Source: Pontibacillus salipaludis (GTDB lineage Bacteria > Bacillota > Bacilli > Bacillales > BH030062). From it: a DNA stretch of 64,000 nt. The position numbers and the translations under genes are program-made. Location of the stretch: contig NZ_BMIN01000012.1 in the NCBI RefSeq assembly GCF_014642405.1, forward strand, positions 1 to 64,000. Reading direction: 5' to 3'. The notes beneath the pieces were generated by a model, which saw only the letters and a list, made by a program, of their open reading frames with translations, was not told the origin of the DNA and did not search any database. This document shows positions 37,443-45,402 of the stretch, one piece after another (the first letter of the stretch is position 1; the number at the start of each line of letters is the position of its first letter).

Positions 37443-38318
37443 TTATCCATTGATGATTATGCCGCCGTTTATGTGAATCATTTGGCCGCTGATGTAAGAG
37501 GCGTCTTGGCTTGCTAAATAAACATAGGCGGGTGCGACTTCTCTTGGTTGACCAGCGCGTTTCATAGGGGTATTGGATCCGAATTGAGAGACCTTCTGAG
37601 CATCAAACGAGGCAGGGATTAAAGGTGTCCAGATTGGGCCTGGTGCTACTCCGTTTACCCGGATTCCTTTTCCAACGAGTTGCTCAGATAACGAACGCGT
37701 AAGAGCTGTGATAGCCCCTTTTGTTGCTGAGTAATCCACTAGATCTTTTGATCCTTGATACGCTGTAATAGAAGAGGTATTAATGATTGTACTTCCTTTT
37801 TTCATATGGGGAAGGGCAGCTTTCGTCATATGAAAATAACCAAATACGTTTGTACGGAACGTTTTTTCTAATTGCTCAGCTGTGATGTCTTCAAAGTTTT
37901 GCTGAGGGTGTTGTTCGGCAGCGTTATTCACAAGGATATCAATTTGGTTGTAAGATTGCATAACTTCATTTATAGCTGTTTGGCAAAAGGATTCGTTTCC
38001 GATATCCCCACCGATTAAGAGACAACGTCTGCCTTCACGTTCAATGATGGTTTTCGTGTCATTTGCGTCTTGCTTTTCGTCTAGAAAGATGATCGCTACG
38101 TCTGCGCCTTCTTTCGCATAATGAACAGCTACGGATCTGCCTATCCCACTGTCTCCGCCCGTAATAACGGCTACTTTTCCTTTTAGCTTTTCGCTTGGTT
38201 TATATTCGGGGTCAATAAATTCAGGTAGAGGCTGCATTTCATATTCATAACCTGGCTGATGATTTTGATGTTGCGGGGGCTGTTGCTGAGCTTGTTGATT
38301 TTGTTGTTGTTGTGACAT
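37443..38318 (-). CDS. Short-chain dehydrogenase, YhdF/YdaD general-stress type
   Basis: A 291-residue SDR with a long, Gln/Pro-rich N-terminal tail (about 45 residues) before the Rossmann core, as in the YdaD/YhdF group of general-stress proteins. The cofactor motif is TGGDSGIGR, followed by ILVNNAAEQ, and the catalytic site is intact (Ser in NTSSITAYQGS, then YSATK). Substrate unknown. The second ATG (38318) is preferred because TAGGAGG is seven bases away; the first ATG (38324) is too close. It is probably NADP-dependent, but that is inference. Confidence 0.87.
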   Translation of the reverse strand: MSQQQQNQQAQQQPPQHQNHQPGYEYEMQPLPEFIDPEYKPSEKLKGKVAVITGGDSGIGRSVAVHYAKEGADVAIIFLDEKQDANDTKTIIEREGRRCLLIGGDIGNESFCQTAINEVMQSYNQIDILVNNAAEQHPQQNFEDITAEQLEKTFRTNVFGYFHMTKAALPHMKKGSTIINTSSITAYQGSKDLVDYSATKGAITALTRSLSEQLVGKGIRVNGVAPGPIWTPLIPASFDAQKVSQFGSNTPMKRAGQPREVAPAYVYLASQDASYISGQMIHINGGIIING

Positions 38319-38425
38319 CGTCATTCCTCCTAGTGTGCATTTACTTTTATCATGTCCAGAGGTTCCTTAATGAATGATAAGCAGTAGGAGATATCATGTT
38401 GGAAGTATGTGGTGAAACGCGGTGA

Positions 38426-38435
38426 GGGGGGGGGG
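38426..38435. repeat. Run of ten G
   Basis: A G10 homopolymer in the gap between the SDR gene and the small gene at 38468. Such runs are prone to slippage. Confidence 0.7.
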
Positions 38436-38442
38436 AGGCAAT

Positions 38443-38469
38443 AAAAAAACCGATGCAAAGGCATCGGTT
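38443..38469 (-). terminator. Terminator overlapping the 38468-38662 gene end
   Basis: On the minus strand AACCGATGC-CTTT-GCATCGGTT is followed by TTTTTT. The stem begins at the stop codon of the small gene. Confidence 0.85.
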
Positions 38470-38662
38470 AGACCGTTTCGATTTCATTGTGTGAGGATGT
38501 AGCACCTTCTTCGTGTAAGTGTTGAAACAATTGACGATACGAGTGAAAGTCCAGTTCTCCATTTACATACATGCGTTGACAATAATCCAATAATTCATTG
38601 GGTGAATCAGGCTGTTGGTTGAACTCCTTAACATACGATTGAAGCAGTTCTTCCAGGTGCAT
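38468..38662 (-). CDS. Small YppF-like protein
   Basis: A 64-residue, acidic, mostly helical protein without membrane segments. Its opening MHLEELLQSYVKEF and the central LLDYCQRMYVNGELDFHSYR recall the YppF family of small Bacillus proteins. The assignment is tentative and the function unknown. The ATG at 38662 follows GAGGAGGAATATGAT. The frame is open further upstream to 38704, but that part holds the ribosome site. It is monocistronic with its own terminator. Confidence 0.6.
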   Translation of the reverse strand: MHLEELLQSYVKEFNQQPDSPNELLDYCQRMYVNGELDFHSYRQLFQHLHEEGATSSHNEIETV

Positions 38663-38772
38663 ATCATATTCCTCCTCATGTGTTGTTACAGTATATGGTA
38701 ACACACATTTTAGGAGATAAAAGAGGTCTCAACAAAGTATAAATATTCAGAAAAATACCTTTACTACACTGC

Positions 38773-38868
38773 AGAACTGAAGGGTGCCAGACACGCTTCA
38801 GTTCTGCAGTGCAATAAAGAGGGACAGGCACGCTTCAGTTCACTAGTGTGATGAAGGGTGTTTGTCCC
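38773..38868. repeat. GTGCCAGACACGC repeat cluster downstream of sspL
   Basis: CTGCAGAACTGAAGGGTGCC, then AGACACGC, then TTCAGTTCTGCAG: the outer arms (CTGCAGAACTGAAG/CTTCAGTTCTGCAG) are inverted repeats around a GTGCCAGACAC core. Two diverged cores follow (GGGACAGGCACGC and AGGGTGTTTGTCCC). Confidence 0.6.
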
Positions 38869-38875
38869 TTTTGGT

Positions 38876-39016
38876 TTAGATTTTTGTGTTTTTGGTTTTG
38901 GCTCTTTGTTGTAGTTCTGTTTTAGGTTGTTGGTCCGCTTTGTCTTCTGTATAGCCTTGCGGGTTAATGTTAGCTCCGCCAGCTTTGCCTCGGTTGTTGT
39001 TTTTTCGTTTGCTCAT
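38876..39016 (-). CDS. sspL: Small acid-soluble spore protein L
   Basis: A 46-residue basic protein, rich in Asn, Lys and Gln: it starts MSKRKNNNRGKAGG and ends QPKTELQQRAKTKNTKI. The NPQG and PKTELxxRAKxxNTK pattern matches SspL, a minor small acid-soluble protein found only in the spore core of Bacillus. Its function in the spore is unknown. The ATG at 39016 follows GTGGAGGTGGATCGC. A sigma-G-like promoter lies just upstream, overlapping the end of the neighbouring reductase gene, so expression in the forespore is expected. Its small size means it is easily missed by gene callers. Confidence 0.82.
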   Translation of the reverse strand: MSKRKNNNRGKAGGANINPQGYTEDKADQQPKTELQQRAKTKNTKI

Positions 39017-39034
39017 GCGATCCACCTCCACTTA

Positions 39035-39064
39035 TAGGATGTGAAGATGAAACATTTCTTATGC
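39035..39064 (-). promoter_or_regulatory. Sigma-G-like promoter of sspL
   Basis: On the minus strand GCATA (39064-39060) and CATCCTA (39041-39035) are separated by 18 bases and fit the sigma-G/F consensus GHATR-18-CATNHTA exactly. The -35 overlaps the stop codon of the reductase gene. Confidence 0.65.
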
Positions 39065-40735
39065 TTGTTCTGTTTGCAGTTCCTTGAGATCACTCATAAC
39101 GGAAGAATAAGTTTTGTAGCCACCTTCTAGATTTTTAACACGGAAGCCGTGCTGTTCAAGTAACTTCGTCGCTACGTATCCGCGTAATCCCGCCTGGCAA
39201 TAGACCGTAATGGATTCATCATTTGGTAATTCATTTAGGCGGTTCCTGAGGTCATCAAGAGGGATGTTCACAGCATTACGAATCGCGCCGTTATTAAATT
39301 CTTTAGAAGTTCGAACGTCTAGAATCATACCTGCCCCATTCGCAATTTCGTCCATTTCATCCCAGTGAACCACCTTGACCTCTCCTTCTACGATGTTTGA
39401 CGCAACATAGCCAAGGAGGTTAACGGGATCTTTGGCAGAAGAATAGGGAGGAGCATAGGCTAATTCAAGATCAGGTAGGTCCATAACCGTTAATCCACCT
39501 TTAATCGCTGTAGCCAACACATCGATTCGTTTATCAGCACCCTCTTTTCCGATGATTTGTGCCCCATAAATGGTTCCCTCAACAGGGTGGAACAATAGCT
39601 TCATGGAAAGTGGTGACGCATTTGGATAATAGCCGGCATGGGAGCCTGGGTGGATGTGAATGGCCTCATATGGTAGTCCCATCGCTTTTAGTTGTTTTTC
39701 ATTCTTACCTGTAGCGGCAACAGTAAGGTCAAAGATCTTGGCAATCGATGTTCCGAGCGTTCCGTTATAGCGGACATCTTTCCCGTAAATATGGTCAGCT
39801 ACAAGGCGGCCTTGACGGTTTGCAGGCCAGGCAAGAGGGATCATGGTTGGTTGCCCAAATTGATAATCTTTTACTTGAACGGCATCTCCGACTGCATAGA
39901 TGAATGGATCGTTTGTTTTCAAATGATCATCGACGATAATACCGCCTCGCTCATTTGTCTCAAGACCTGCCAGTGTAGCTAGTGTATTCTCAGGTGTAAC
40001 ACCGATTGAAAGAACAACAAGGTCTGTAGAAATGGATGTACCACTTTCAAGTATCATTTGTTTTCCTTGTTCCTCAAAAGCTTTCACACCATCATTTAAA
40101 TAGAGGGTTATCCCTTTTCGTTTTAACTCTTTATGGACAAGGGCTGCCATTTCTCTGTCGATAGGGGCCATCACTTGAGGAGATTTCTCAACAAGAGTGA
40201 CATTGAGTCCTCGATCAACAAGATTCTCGGCTAGTTCTAAACCGATAAAACCACCACCGATAATCGTGGCATTCTGAGGTTGGTGATCTTCTAAAAATGT
40301 ATAAATTTTATCCGTATCTGGTATATTTCTTAACGTGAAATAGGTGGACTCTGCTAGGCCTGGAATTGGAGGGACGATTGGTTTTGAACCTGGAGAGAGG
40401 ATAAGTGTGTCATAACTCTCTTCGTATTCATCTCCAGATGGTAGGTGGCGAACAGTTACGGTCTTCTGTTCGCGATTAATACGGACAACTTCTGTTAAGG
40501 TTCGGATGTCTAAACCAAAGCGCGCTGTCATGCCTTCTACTGTCTGAACAAGTAATTTGCTTCGATCCTTTATTGTACCGCCGATATAGTAAGGGAGCCC
40601 GCAATTGGCATAAGAAATGTAAGCTCCGCGTTCGAACATTACGATATGACTGTGTTCATCTATACGACGCAGGCGCGCTGCAGCTGTAGCGCCTCCTGCA
40701 ACTCCACCAACAATGACTATTTTACGATTCATCAT
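39059..40735 (-). CDS. CoA-disulfide reductase with C-terminal rhodanese domain
   Basis: A 558-residue fusion. Residues 1-450 form a FAD/NAD(P)H disulfide reductase: GGVAGGATAAAR near the start, the single active-site Cys in YANCGLPYY (Cys45), a second nucleotide fold with IGGGFIGLELAENL, and YAVGDAV for FAD. Residues about 465-550 are a rhodanese domain with active-site Cys in VYCQAGLRGY. These CoADR-RHD proteins reduce CoA disulfide, CoA persulfide or polysulfide and are linked to sulfur and redox homeostasis in Bacillus. Length and residues are intact. Monocistronic by context. Confidence 0.9.
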   Translation of the reverse strand: MMNRKIVIVGGVAGGATAAARLRRIDEHSHIVMFERGAYISYANCGLPYYIGGTIKDRSKLLVQTVEGMTARFGLDIRTLTEVVRINREQKTVTVRHLPSGDEYEESYDTLILSPGSKPIVPPIPGLAESTYFTLRNIPDTDKIYTFLEDHQPQNATIIGGGFIGLELAENLVDRGLNVTLVEKSPQVMAPIDREMAALVHKELKRKGITLYLNDGVKAFEEQGKQMILESGTSISTDLVVLSIGVTPENTLATLAGLETNERGGIIVDDHLKTNDPFIYAVGDAVQVKDYQFGQPTMIPLAWPANRQGRLVADHIYGKDVRYNGTLGTSIAKIFDLTVAATGKNEKQLKAMGLPYEAIHIHPGSHAGYYPNASPLSMKLLFHPVEGTIYGAQIIGKEGADKRIDVLATAIKGGLTVMDLPDLELAYAPPYSSAKDPVNLLGYVASNIVEGEVKVVHWDEMDEIANGAGMILDVRTSKEFNNGAIRNAVNIPLDDLRNRLNELPNDESITVYCQAGLRGYVATKLLEQHGFRVKNLEGGYKTYSSVMSDLKELQTEQA

Positions 40736-40881
40736 GAACTCATCCTCTCTTTGTATACCCTTACCCGTATTTTATTCCTAGAAGCAATGAAAGTAAATAC
40801 GGTTTTGACGAAGATTGTGACAATTTAGAGGATGATAATAGTTACTCTAATCAATGCCCTTTTTTTTGAGTTTCATGGAAC

Positions 40882-40909
40882 AAAAAAGCCCCGAGATTAC
40901 TCGGAGCTT
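40882..40909 (-). terminator. Terminator of the beta-propeller gene
   Basis: On the minus strand AGCTCCGAG pairs with CTCGGGGCT around TAAT, followed by TTTTTTG, a few bases after the stop codon. Confidence 0.85.
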
Positions 40910-40917
40910 AAACATCC

Positions 40918-43086
40918 TTATTCATTTATTTGTTGTTTCGGGAAGGTGATGGTTTTCACTTCTTCCATGGTATTTAAATCAATGCCCTTTAATTCTTCCT
41001 GAGAAAGAGTAAATAAAGTGTCGTTAATGGAAATCATACGAGTAATATGGGACTCCCAGCTACGTTCTGCACGATCATCTTCCTCGTTTGTAATCGCCTT
41101 TTGAAGCTTAAATCCATTTTCTGGTGTGATTTTATAAAGGTAAGCTCCCTGACCCTTTCGTTCATGTTCTTCTGAGACTTGAACCGGGAGACCAAATAAG
41201 TTTTCTTCTGGGTGGATGTAAAGGGCTTTGTGATCGTGGCTGACATCTGTGTAGCTGCCTTTTCCTCCGATAATCGCTACATCTTTTTCTGTTGGATTTG
41301 AGACGTCACTCACATCAAATAGCGAAAGTTTTACCCCTTTTGTCACAACCCGTTCTGTCCCATTTGATTTAACAACTTCAGTATTTTGACCAATACCGAT
41401 TAAATGATCGTCTCCAAGGGGATGGAGGTAATCGCTGAAGCCTGGGATTTTTAGTTCTCCGAGTACTTCAGGGGAAGAAGGTTCTTTAAGGTCAATCACA
41501 AACAGTGGATCCACTTGTTTAAATGTAACCATATAAGCTCGATCTTGCATAAAGCGGACGCTATAGATTCGTTCTCCTTTTGCTAATCCTTCAACTTTAC
41601 CGATTGGAGTCATCGATAAATCAAACGTATACAAGTTATTAAACGACGGATTCTCATCTCCCCCAAATTGTCCAGTGGTTGTAGCGACGCGGAAGGAGTC
41701 ATCGCGCTCATCCATAGCAAATTGATTGATTAAGTGGCCTGGTACATCAGCTTCACCGTTGTAGATAAGGTCGCCATTTTTTACGTTGAATTGATAAATC
41801 CTCGTGCTTTGTTCAGGGTCTTGTGGGGATGAAGATGTTGTAAAAAATGGCTCGACTCGAAAGCTCCTAGAGTTTGTGGCTACGTACAAATTATCTTTAG
41901 ACATATAAACGCTATCGCCAGCACCGAGGTAGGTCTTTACATTCGCGGGTGTACCGTTGTCTGTAACATCAAAGCTTGCAATCGTTAGGAACGACGAGTC
42001 TTTACTCCCTGGAAGCTGATGCATCTTCCCATAAGGGATCGGTTGGAAGTCGTCGCTCACGACAGAATCTTTAAAGAGTGGGCGGACTTCTTGATCGTTT
42101 TGTTTCTTTTCCTCTAAATGGTGGATGGATGTGTAATTGTTGGATAGGACATAAACTTGACCGTCAATCATTCTAGAAGTCATATAGTATCCCTCAACGT
42201 TAAGATCCCTCACCTTTTCTGGAGAGGCAGGGTCCGAAACATCATAAACACGGACCGCCGTAAGACCTCTAAAGTTCGGCATAATCATAGACTCTGCTGT
42301 TGATGCTTCCTCTTTTGGATCTCGTGGAGATGATTGCTGTTGATGTCCAAGTGCGACGAGTCGATCGTTGTATAGAAAGAGTTGATTTGGTATAAAGTCT
42401 TCATCATCAATTTTGGAGAGGACTTTGGCTTCCTCAATAGGAGAGCCTTTTGCAATGACAATGTCATCGTTTCTGGCATAGTAAATGTGTTCACCGTCAT
42501 TCTTAACAAGATCTGCTTCGTCGACACCATTGACTTGAACATTCGTCTCAGATGAACTGCTCGCAGAATCCTCTGAAGAAGCACTAACATCCGCGCTTTC
42601 TTCAACAGTTTCCAATTGCATAGATGATCGTTCATTTTGGAACTTCTTTAAAATCGCCTTTAATTCTTTTTCAGAACCGATCGTAGGTAGTCCTTTTGAA
42701 GTGGTGAAAGTGTACGTGAAGTCTTTAGACAATTCAACGTCTCGAACAGAGGTTACGCCTTTTGAGATCATTAGGGTATAGTCCTGATTCACTTCGTACC
42801 CACCTTTGGGTGCAAAGATATTTAACGATTCCCCGTTCCCGCTGATTTCGAAGGTGGTAGGTACTTTTTCTCCTGTCTTCTTATTAATCACTTGAATCGT
42901 TTCATCTGTGAAGCTTTCTTTGTTCATTTCTTTAGAAAAAACGATCGTCCAGTCTTTGTGTACCGGAACGACTTCACCTTCATCTTTTACTTCTGCAGAA
43001 ACGCCCCAGTTTGCGACACCGTATAGGATGATAAATAGAGACACCACCAAAGCAATCCCTGTTATAACCATTCGTTTCATCATCAT
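40918..43086 (-). CDS. Secreted/membrane-anchored beta-propeller protein with Ig-like domain
   Basis: A 722-residue protein. An N-terminal hydrophobic segment (about residues 6-30) acts as a signal or anchor. Residues about 38-130 resemble a bacterial Ig-like Big_5 domain (DWTIVFSKEMN, YTLMISKGV). A Ser-rich linker follows, then a large C-terminal beta-propeller of the 'secreted C-terminal beta-propeller' family (NVQVNGVDEADLVKNDGEHI opens it; repeats have VRVYDVSDPASPE and LFDVSDVSNPTE). It is extracytoplasmic. Function is unknown; a protein- or polysaccharide-binding role is inferred from the fold. Three consecutive ATGs make the start uncertain by two codons. Confidence 0.82.
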   Translation of the reverse strand: MMMKRMVITGIALVVSLFIILYGVANWGVSAEVKDEGEVVPVHKDWTIVFSKEMNKESFTDETIQVINKKTGEKVPTTFEISGNGESLNIFAPKGGYEVNQDYTLMISKGVTSVRDVELSKDFTYTFTTSKGLPTIGSEKELKAILKKFQNERSSMQLETVEESADVSASSEDSASSSSETNVQVNGVDEADLVKNDGEHIYYARNDDIVIAKGSPIEEAKVLSKIDDEDFIPNQLFLYNDRLVALGHQQQSSPRDPKEEASTAESMIMPNFRGLTAVRVYDVSDPASPEKVRDLNVEGYYMTSRMIDGQVYVLSNNYTSIHHLEEKKQNDQEVRPLFKDSVVSDDFQPIPYGKMHQLPGSKDSSFLTIASFDVTDNGTPANVKTYLGAGDSVYMSKDNLYVATNSRSFRVEPFFTTSSSPQDPEQSTRIYQFNVKNGDLIYNGEADVPGHLINQFAMDERDDSFRVATTTGQFGGDENPSFNNLYTFDLSMTPIGKVEGLAKGERIYSVRFMQDRAYMVTFKQVDPLFVIDLKEPSSPEVLGELKIPGFSDYLHPLGDDHLIGIGQNTEVVKSNGTERVVTKGVKLSLFDVSDVSNPTEKDVAIIGGKGSYTDVSHDHKALYIHPEENLFGLPVQVSEEHERKGQGAYLYKITPENGFKLQKAITNEEDDRAERSWESHITRMISINDTLFTLSQEELKGIDLNTMEEVKTITFPKQQINE

Positions 43087-43162
43087 TCACCCTCTTTACT
43101 TTGTTTCTTATTTAGTCGTCATAAGGAGGAAAAAGTTTCGTGTAAGGAGTGAAATTGGGCAA

Positions 43163-43198
43163 AAAAACGCCTGAGGAGCTTTTCCTCAGGCGTTTTTG
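43163..43198. terminator. Terminator after the small gene at 43203
   Basis: AAACGCCTGAGGA pairs with TCCTCAGGCGTTT, with T-runs on both strands. It separates the small minus-strand gene from the beta-propeller gene downstream. Confidence 0.85.
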
Positions 43199-43202
43199 TT
43201 CA

Positions 43203-43340
43203 TTACTTATGATCGGTTTTCTTTGAAAATTGACGCTCGCCGTTTTGACGAGCGGCTTCTCGTTGTTCGTTTTTGTGGGCTCTCTTTGCATTATTATCTA
43301 ATGCTTTCTTATTGTTGTCGCCAGTATTTCTCGTTGCCAT
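43203..43340 (-). CDS. Small DUF3941-like protein
   Basis: A 45-residue, very hydrophilic protein: MATRNTGDNNKKALDNNAKR at the start and RQFSKKTDHK at the end. The DNNAKR and SKKTDH segments resemble DUF3941, a family of tiny proteins found in spore-forming Bacilli (recalled from memory, moderate certainty). The ATG follows AAAGAGGTGTCTGAT. It has its own terminator. Function unknown; amino-acid bias resembles small spore proteins. Confidence 0.62.
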   Translation of the reverse strand: MATRNTGDNNKKALDNNAKRAHKNEQREAARQNGERQFSKKTDHK

Positions 43341-43356
43341 ATCAGACACCTCTTTT

Positions 43357-43384
43357 ATCTAATGGTAAGAACACATCATTAGAT
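43357..43384. repeat. Inverted repeat ATCTAATG/CATTAGAT
   Basis: Two perfect 8-bp arms lie 12 bases apart, in the promoter region of the small gene at 43203 and just past the degV stop. It could be an operator or a weak hairpin. Confidence 0.45.
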
Positions 43385-43403
43385 TGTGTGAAAAGAGGGT
43401 AGA

Positions 43404-44264
43404 TTATTTATAAGGCGCATTTAAGAAAAATAAAGCAATCGTGCCAGGACCAGCATGTGCGCCAACAGAGGCTCCTACTTGATGAATATGAATATCTTTC
43501 GTTCCGAACTGTGCACGAATCAATTCGGCTAGTTGTTCAGCTCGTTCTAGATCATCTCCATGACTTATGGCAATGGGTTGATCCGCCAAATCGACGCCTC
43601 TCTCTTCCATAACTTCAGTCATTCGCTTGAGTACTTTCTTAGAGCCACGTATTTTTTCAAGTGGAATGAGTTGACCATTTTCAACGTGAAGAAGTGGCTT
43701 GATCTTTAACATAGAACCAAAGAATGCTGCTGCCTTACTGACGCGGCCTCCGCGTTTTAAGTATTCTAAATCATCAACAGTGAAGATGTGTTCCATATGT
43801 TCTAAATGATAGGTGGAGAGCTCTTTAACTTCATCAAGTGATTTGCCTTCTTTGGCAAGTTCTGCAGCACGGAGAACAACAAGTCCATACCCAAGAGAAG
43901 CACAATGTGTATCAACGACTTGAAGATTGAAATCTGGGTACGTTTCTTGTACTTCTTGTTGCATCATCTTAGCTGTTTGATACGTACCTGACAACGCTTG
44001 AGAAAACGCAAGGTAAAGGCAGTCCTGTCCTTCTCTAGCAAAGTGCTCGAACAGTTCTTTGAAACTTTGAGGGGAGACTTGGGACGTTTTAGGAGCTTTC
44101 CCGTTCCGCATCGCGTCATAGACTTCTTTAGGCTGAATCGTTTCACCGTCTTTATAGTCTTGACCGTCTAAGTGTACCGTTAGGGAAAGGCGTGTTATAC
44201 CATGTTCCTCCAAAACAGATGTAGGCAAGTCGCAAGCAGAATCAGCAATAATTCGTACAGACAT
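43404..44264 (-). CDS. yitS: DegV family fatty-acid-binding protein (YitS)
   Basis: A 286-residue DegV/FakB protein. It opens with RIIADSACDLP, followed by PKTSQVSPQSF, LAFSQALSGTYQ, VVDTHCASLGYGL and FTVDDLEYLKRGGRVS, all landmark segments that cradle the acyl chain. FakB proteins present fatty acids to the FakA kinase. In B. subtilis yitS lies beside yitT, as here, though divergently oriented in this window. Which fatty acid it binds cannot be read. The 220-bp gap to yitT holds both promoters. Confidence 0.88.
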   Translation of the reverse strand: MSVRIIADSACDLPTSVLEEHGITRLSLTVHLDGQDYKDGETIQPKEVYDAMRNGKAPKTSQVSPQSFKELFEHFAREGQDCLYLAFSQALSGTYQTAKMMQQEVQETYPDFNLQVVDTHCASLGYGLVVLRAAELAKEGKSLDEVKELSTYHLEHMEHIFTVDDLEYLKRGGRVSKAAAFFGSMLKIKPLLHVENGQLIPLEKIRGSKKVLKRMTEVMEERGVDLADQPIAISHGDDLERAEQLAELIRAQFGTKDIHIHQVGASVGAHAGPGTIALFFLNAPYK

Positions 44265-44484
44265 ACTTTCACCCTTTTCTATAATATATAATGAATACTA
44301 GATTAATGTGGTTTAGACCGTGGTCCTATTGTCATAAGTGTAATCGTAGCAGAGAGGATAGTCAAAGCATTTAGCAAAAAGTGGTTTAAAGGGTGGGGGT
44401 TTTATGATATACAGAGAAGAGAGACTCATCATAGTATAGATCTTTACACGTACAGAACAGAAATTTAGAGCTTAGGAGGGCGTC

Positions 44485-45330
44485 ATGTTTCTTCCAGAAA
44501 TCAAACGAATTATTATTGTTATACTAGGGGCTATATTAAATTCCATCTCACTAAACTTCTTCCTTATTAAGGCAAATGTTTATGCAAGTGGGTTTACTGG
44601 AGTTGCCCAGCTGCTCTCAAGTGCTATGCAGGATTATATAGGTTTTGGGATTACGACCGGTGTTCTACTCTTTATTTTAAATATACCGGTTATTATTTTA
44701 GGATGGTATAAAGTAGGAAAAGGGTTTACAATTTATAGTATCATTTCAGTTGTATTTACCACATTCTTCCTTGAAGTGATTCCTGTTAAACAACTATCAA
44801 CTGATATTTTGTTAAATTCAGTATTTGGTGGTGTGATTGGAGCATTAGGTGTCGGTCTTACATTGAAGTGGGGTGCTTCAACAGGTGGTATGGATATTGT
44901 GGCGATGGTGTTATCCCGTATAAAAGATCGTCCGATAGGAACTTATTTCTTTCTTTTAAATGGATTGATTATCATACTAGCAGGCTTGCTATATGATGAA
45001 GAAAAAGCTCTTTATACCATTGTGACACTTTATGTATCGACCCGTGTTATTGATGCCGTTCATACGAGACATGAGAAATTGACAGCGATGATTATTACAA
45101 CCGAGGCAGAAGCCTTGCAACGAGCTATTCATTCAAAAATGGTTCGTGGGATTACAAAAGTTCCAGCACGAGGTGCTTTTACCAATCAAGAAAAGGACAT
45201 GTTGATTATGGTTATCACGCGTTATGAATTGTATGATCTTGAACATACGATTAAAGATGTTGACCCACATGCCTTCACGAATATCGTGCAAACAACAGGT
45301 ATATTCGGGTTCTTCAGAAGAGATGGATAA
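44485..45330 (+). CDS. yitT: YitT family membrane protein (DUF161/DUF2179)
   Basis: A 281-residue protein with five or six hydrophobic segments, including the family core ANVYASGFTGVAQLL and WGASTGGMDIVAMVLS, and a C-terminal soluble DUF2179 domain of about 80 residues (KLTAMIITTEAEAL to GIFGFFRRDG). Widespread in Firmicutes; the transport or signalling function is not settled. AGGAGGGCGTC precedes the ATG. The next gene (ipi-like) starts 72 bp downstream with no terminator between, so the two may be cotranscribed. Confidence 0.87.
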   Translation: MFLPEIKRIIIVILGAILNSISLNFFLIKANVYASGFTGVAQLLSSAMQDYIGFGITTGVLLFILNIPVIILGWYKVGKGFTIYSIISVVFTTFFLEVIPVKQLSTDILLNSVFGGVIGALGVGLTLKWGASTGGMDIVAMVLSRIKDRPIGTYFFLLNGLIIILAGLLYDEEKALYTIVTLYVSTRVIDAVHTRHEKLTAMIITTEAEALQRAIHSKMVRGITKVPARGAFTNQEKDMLIMVITRYELYDLEHTIKDVDPHAFTNIVQTTGIFGFFRRDG

Positions 45331-45402
45331 AAGTGTAACGAAATGAATGGGTAGAACGACAAATGAACAGGGTGGAATTTAATAGAAAGGGAAGTGACAA
45401 GG

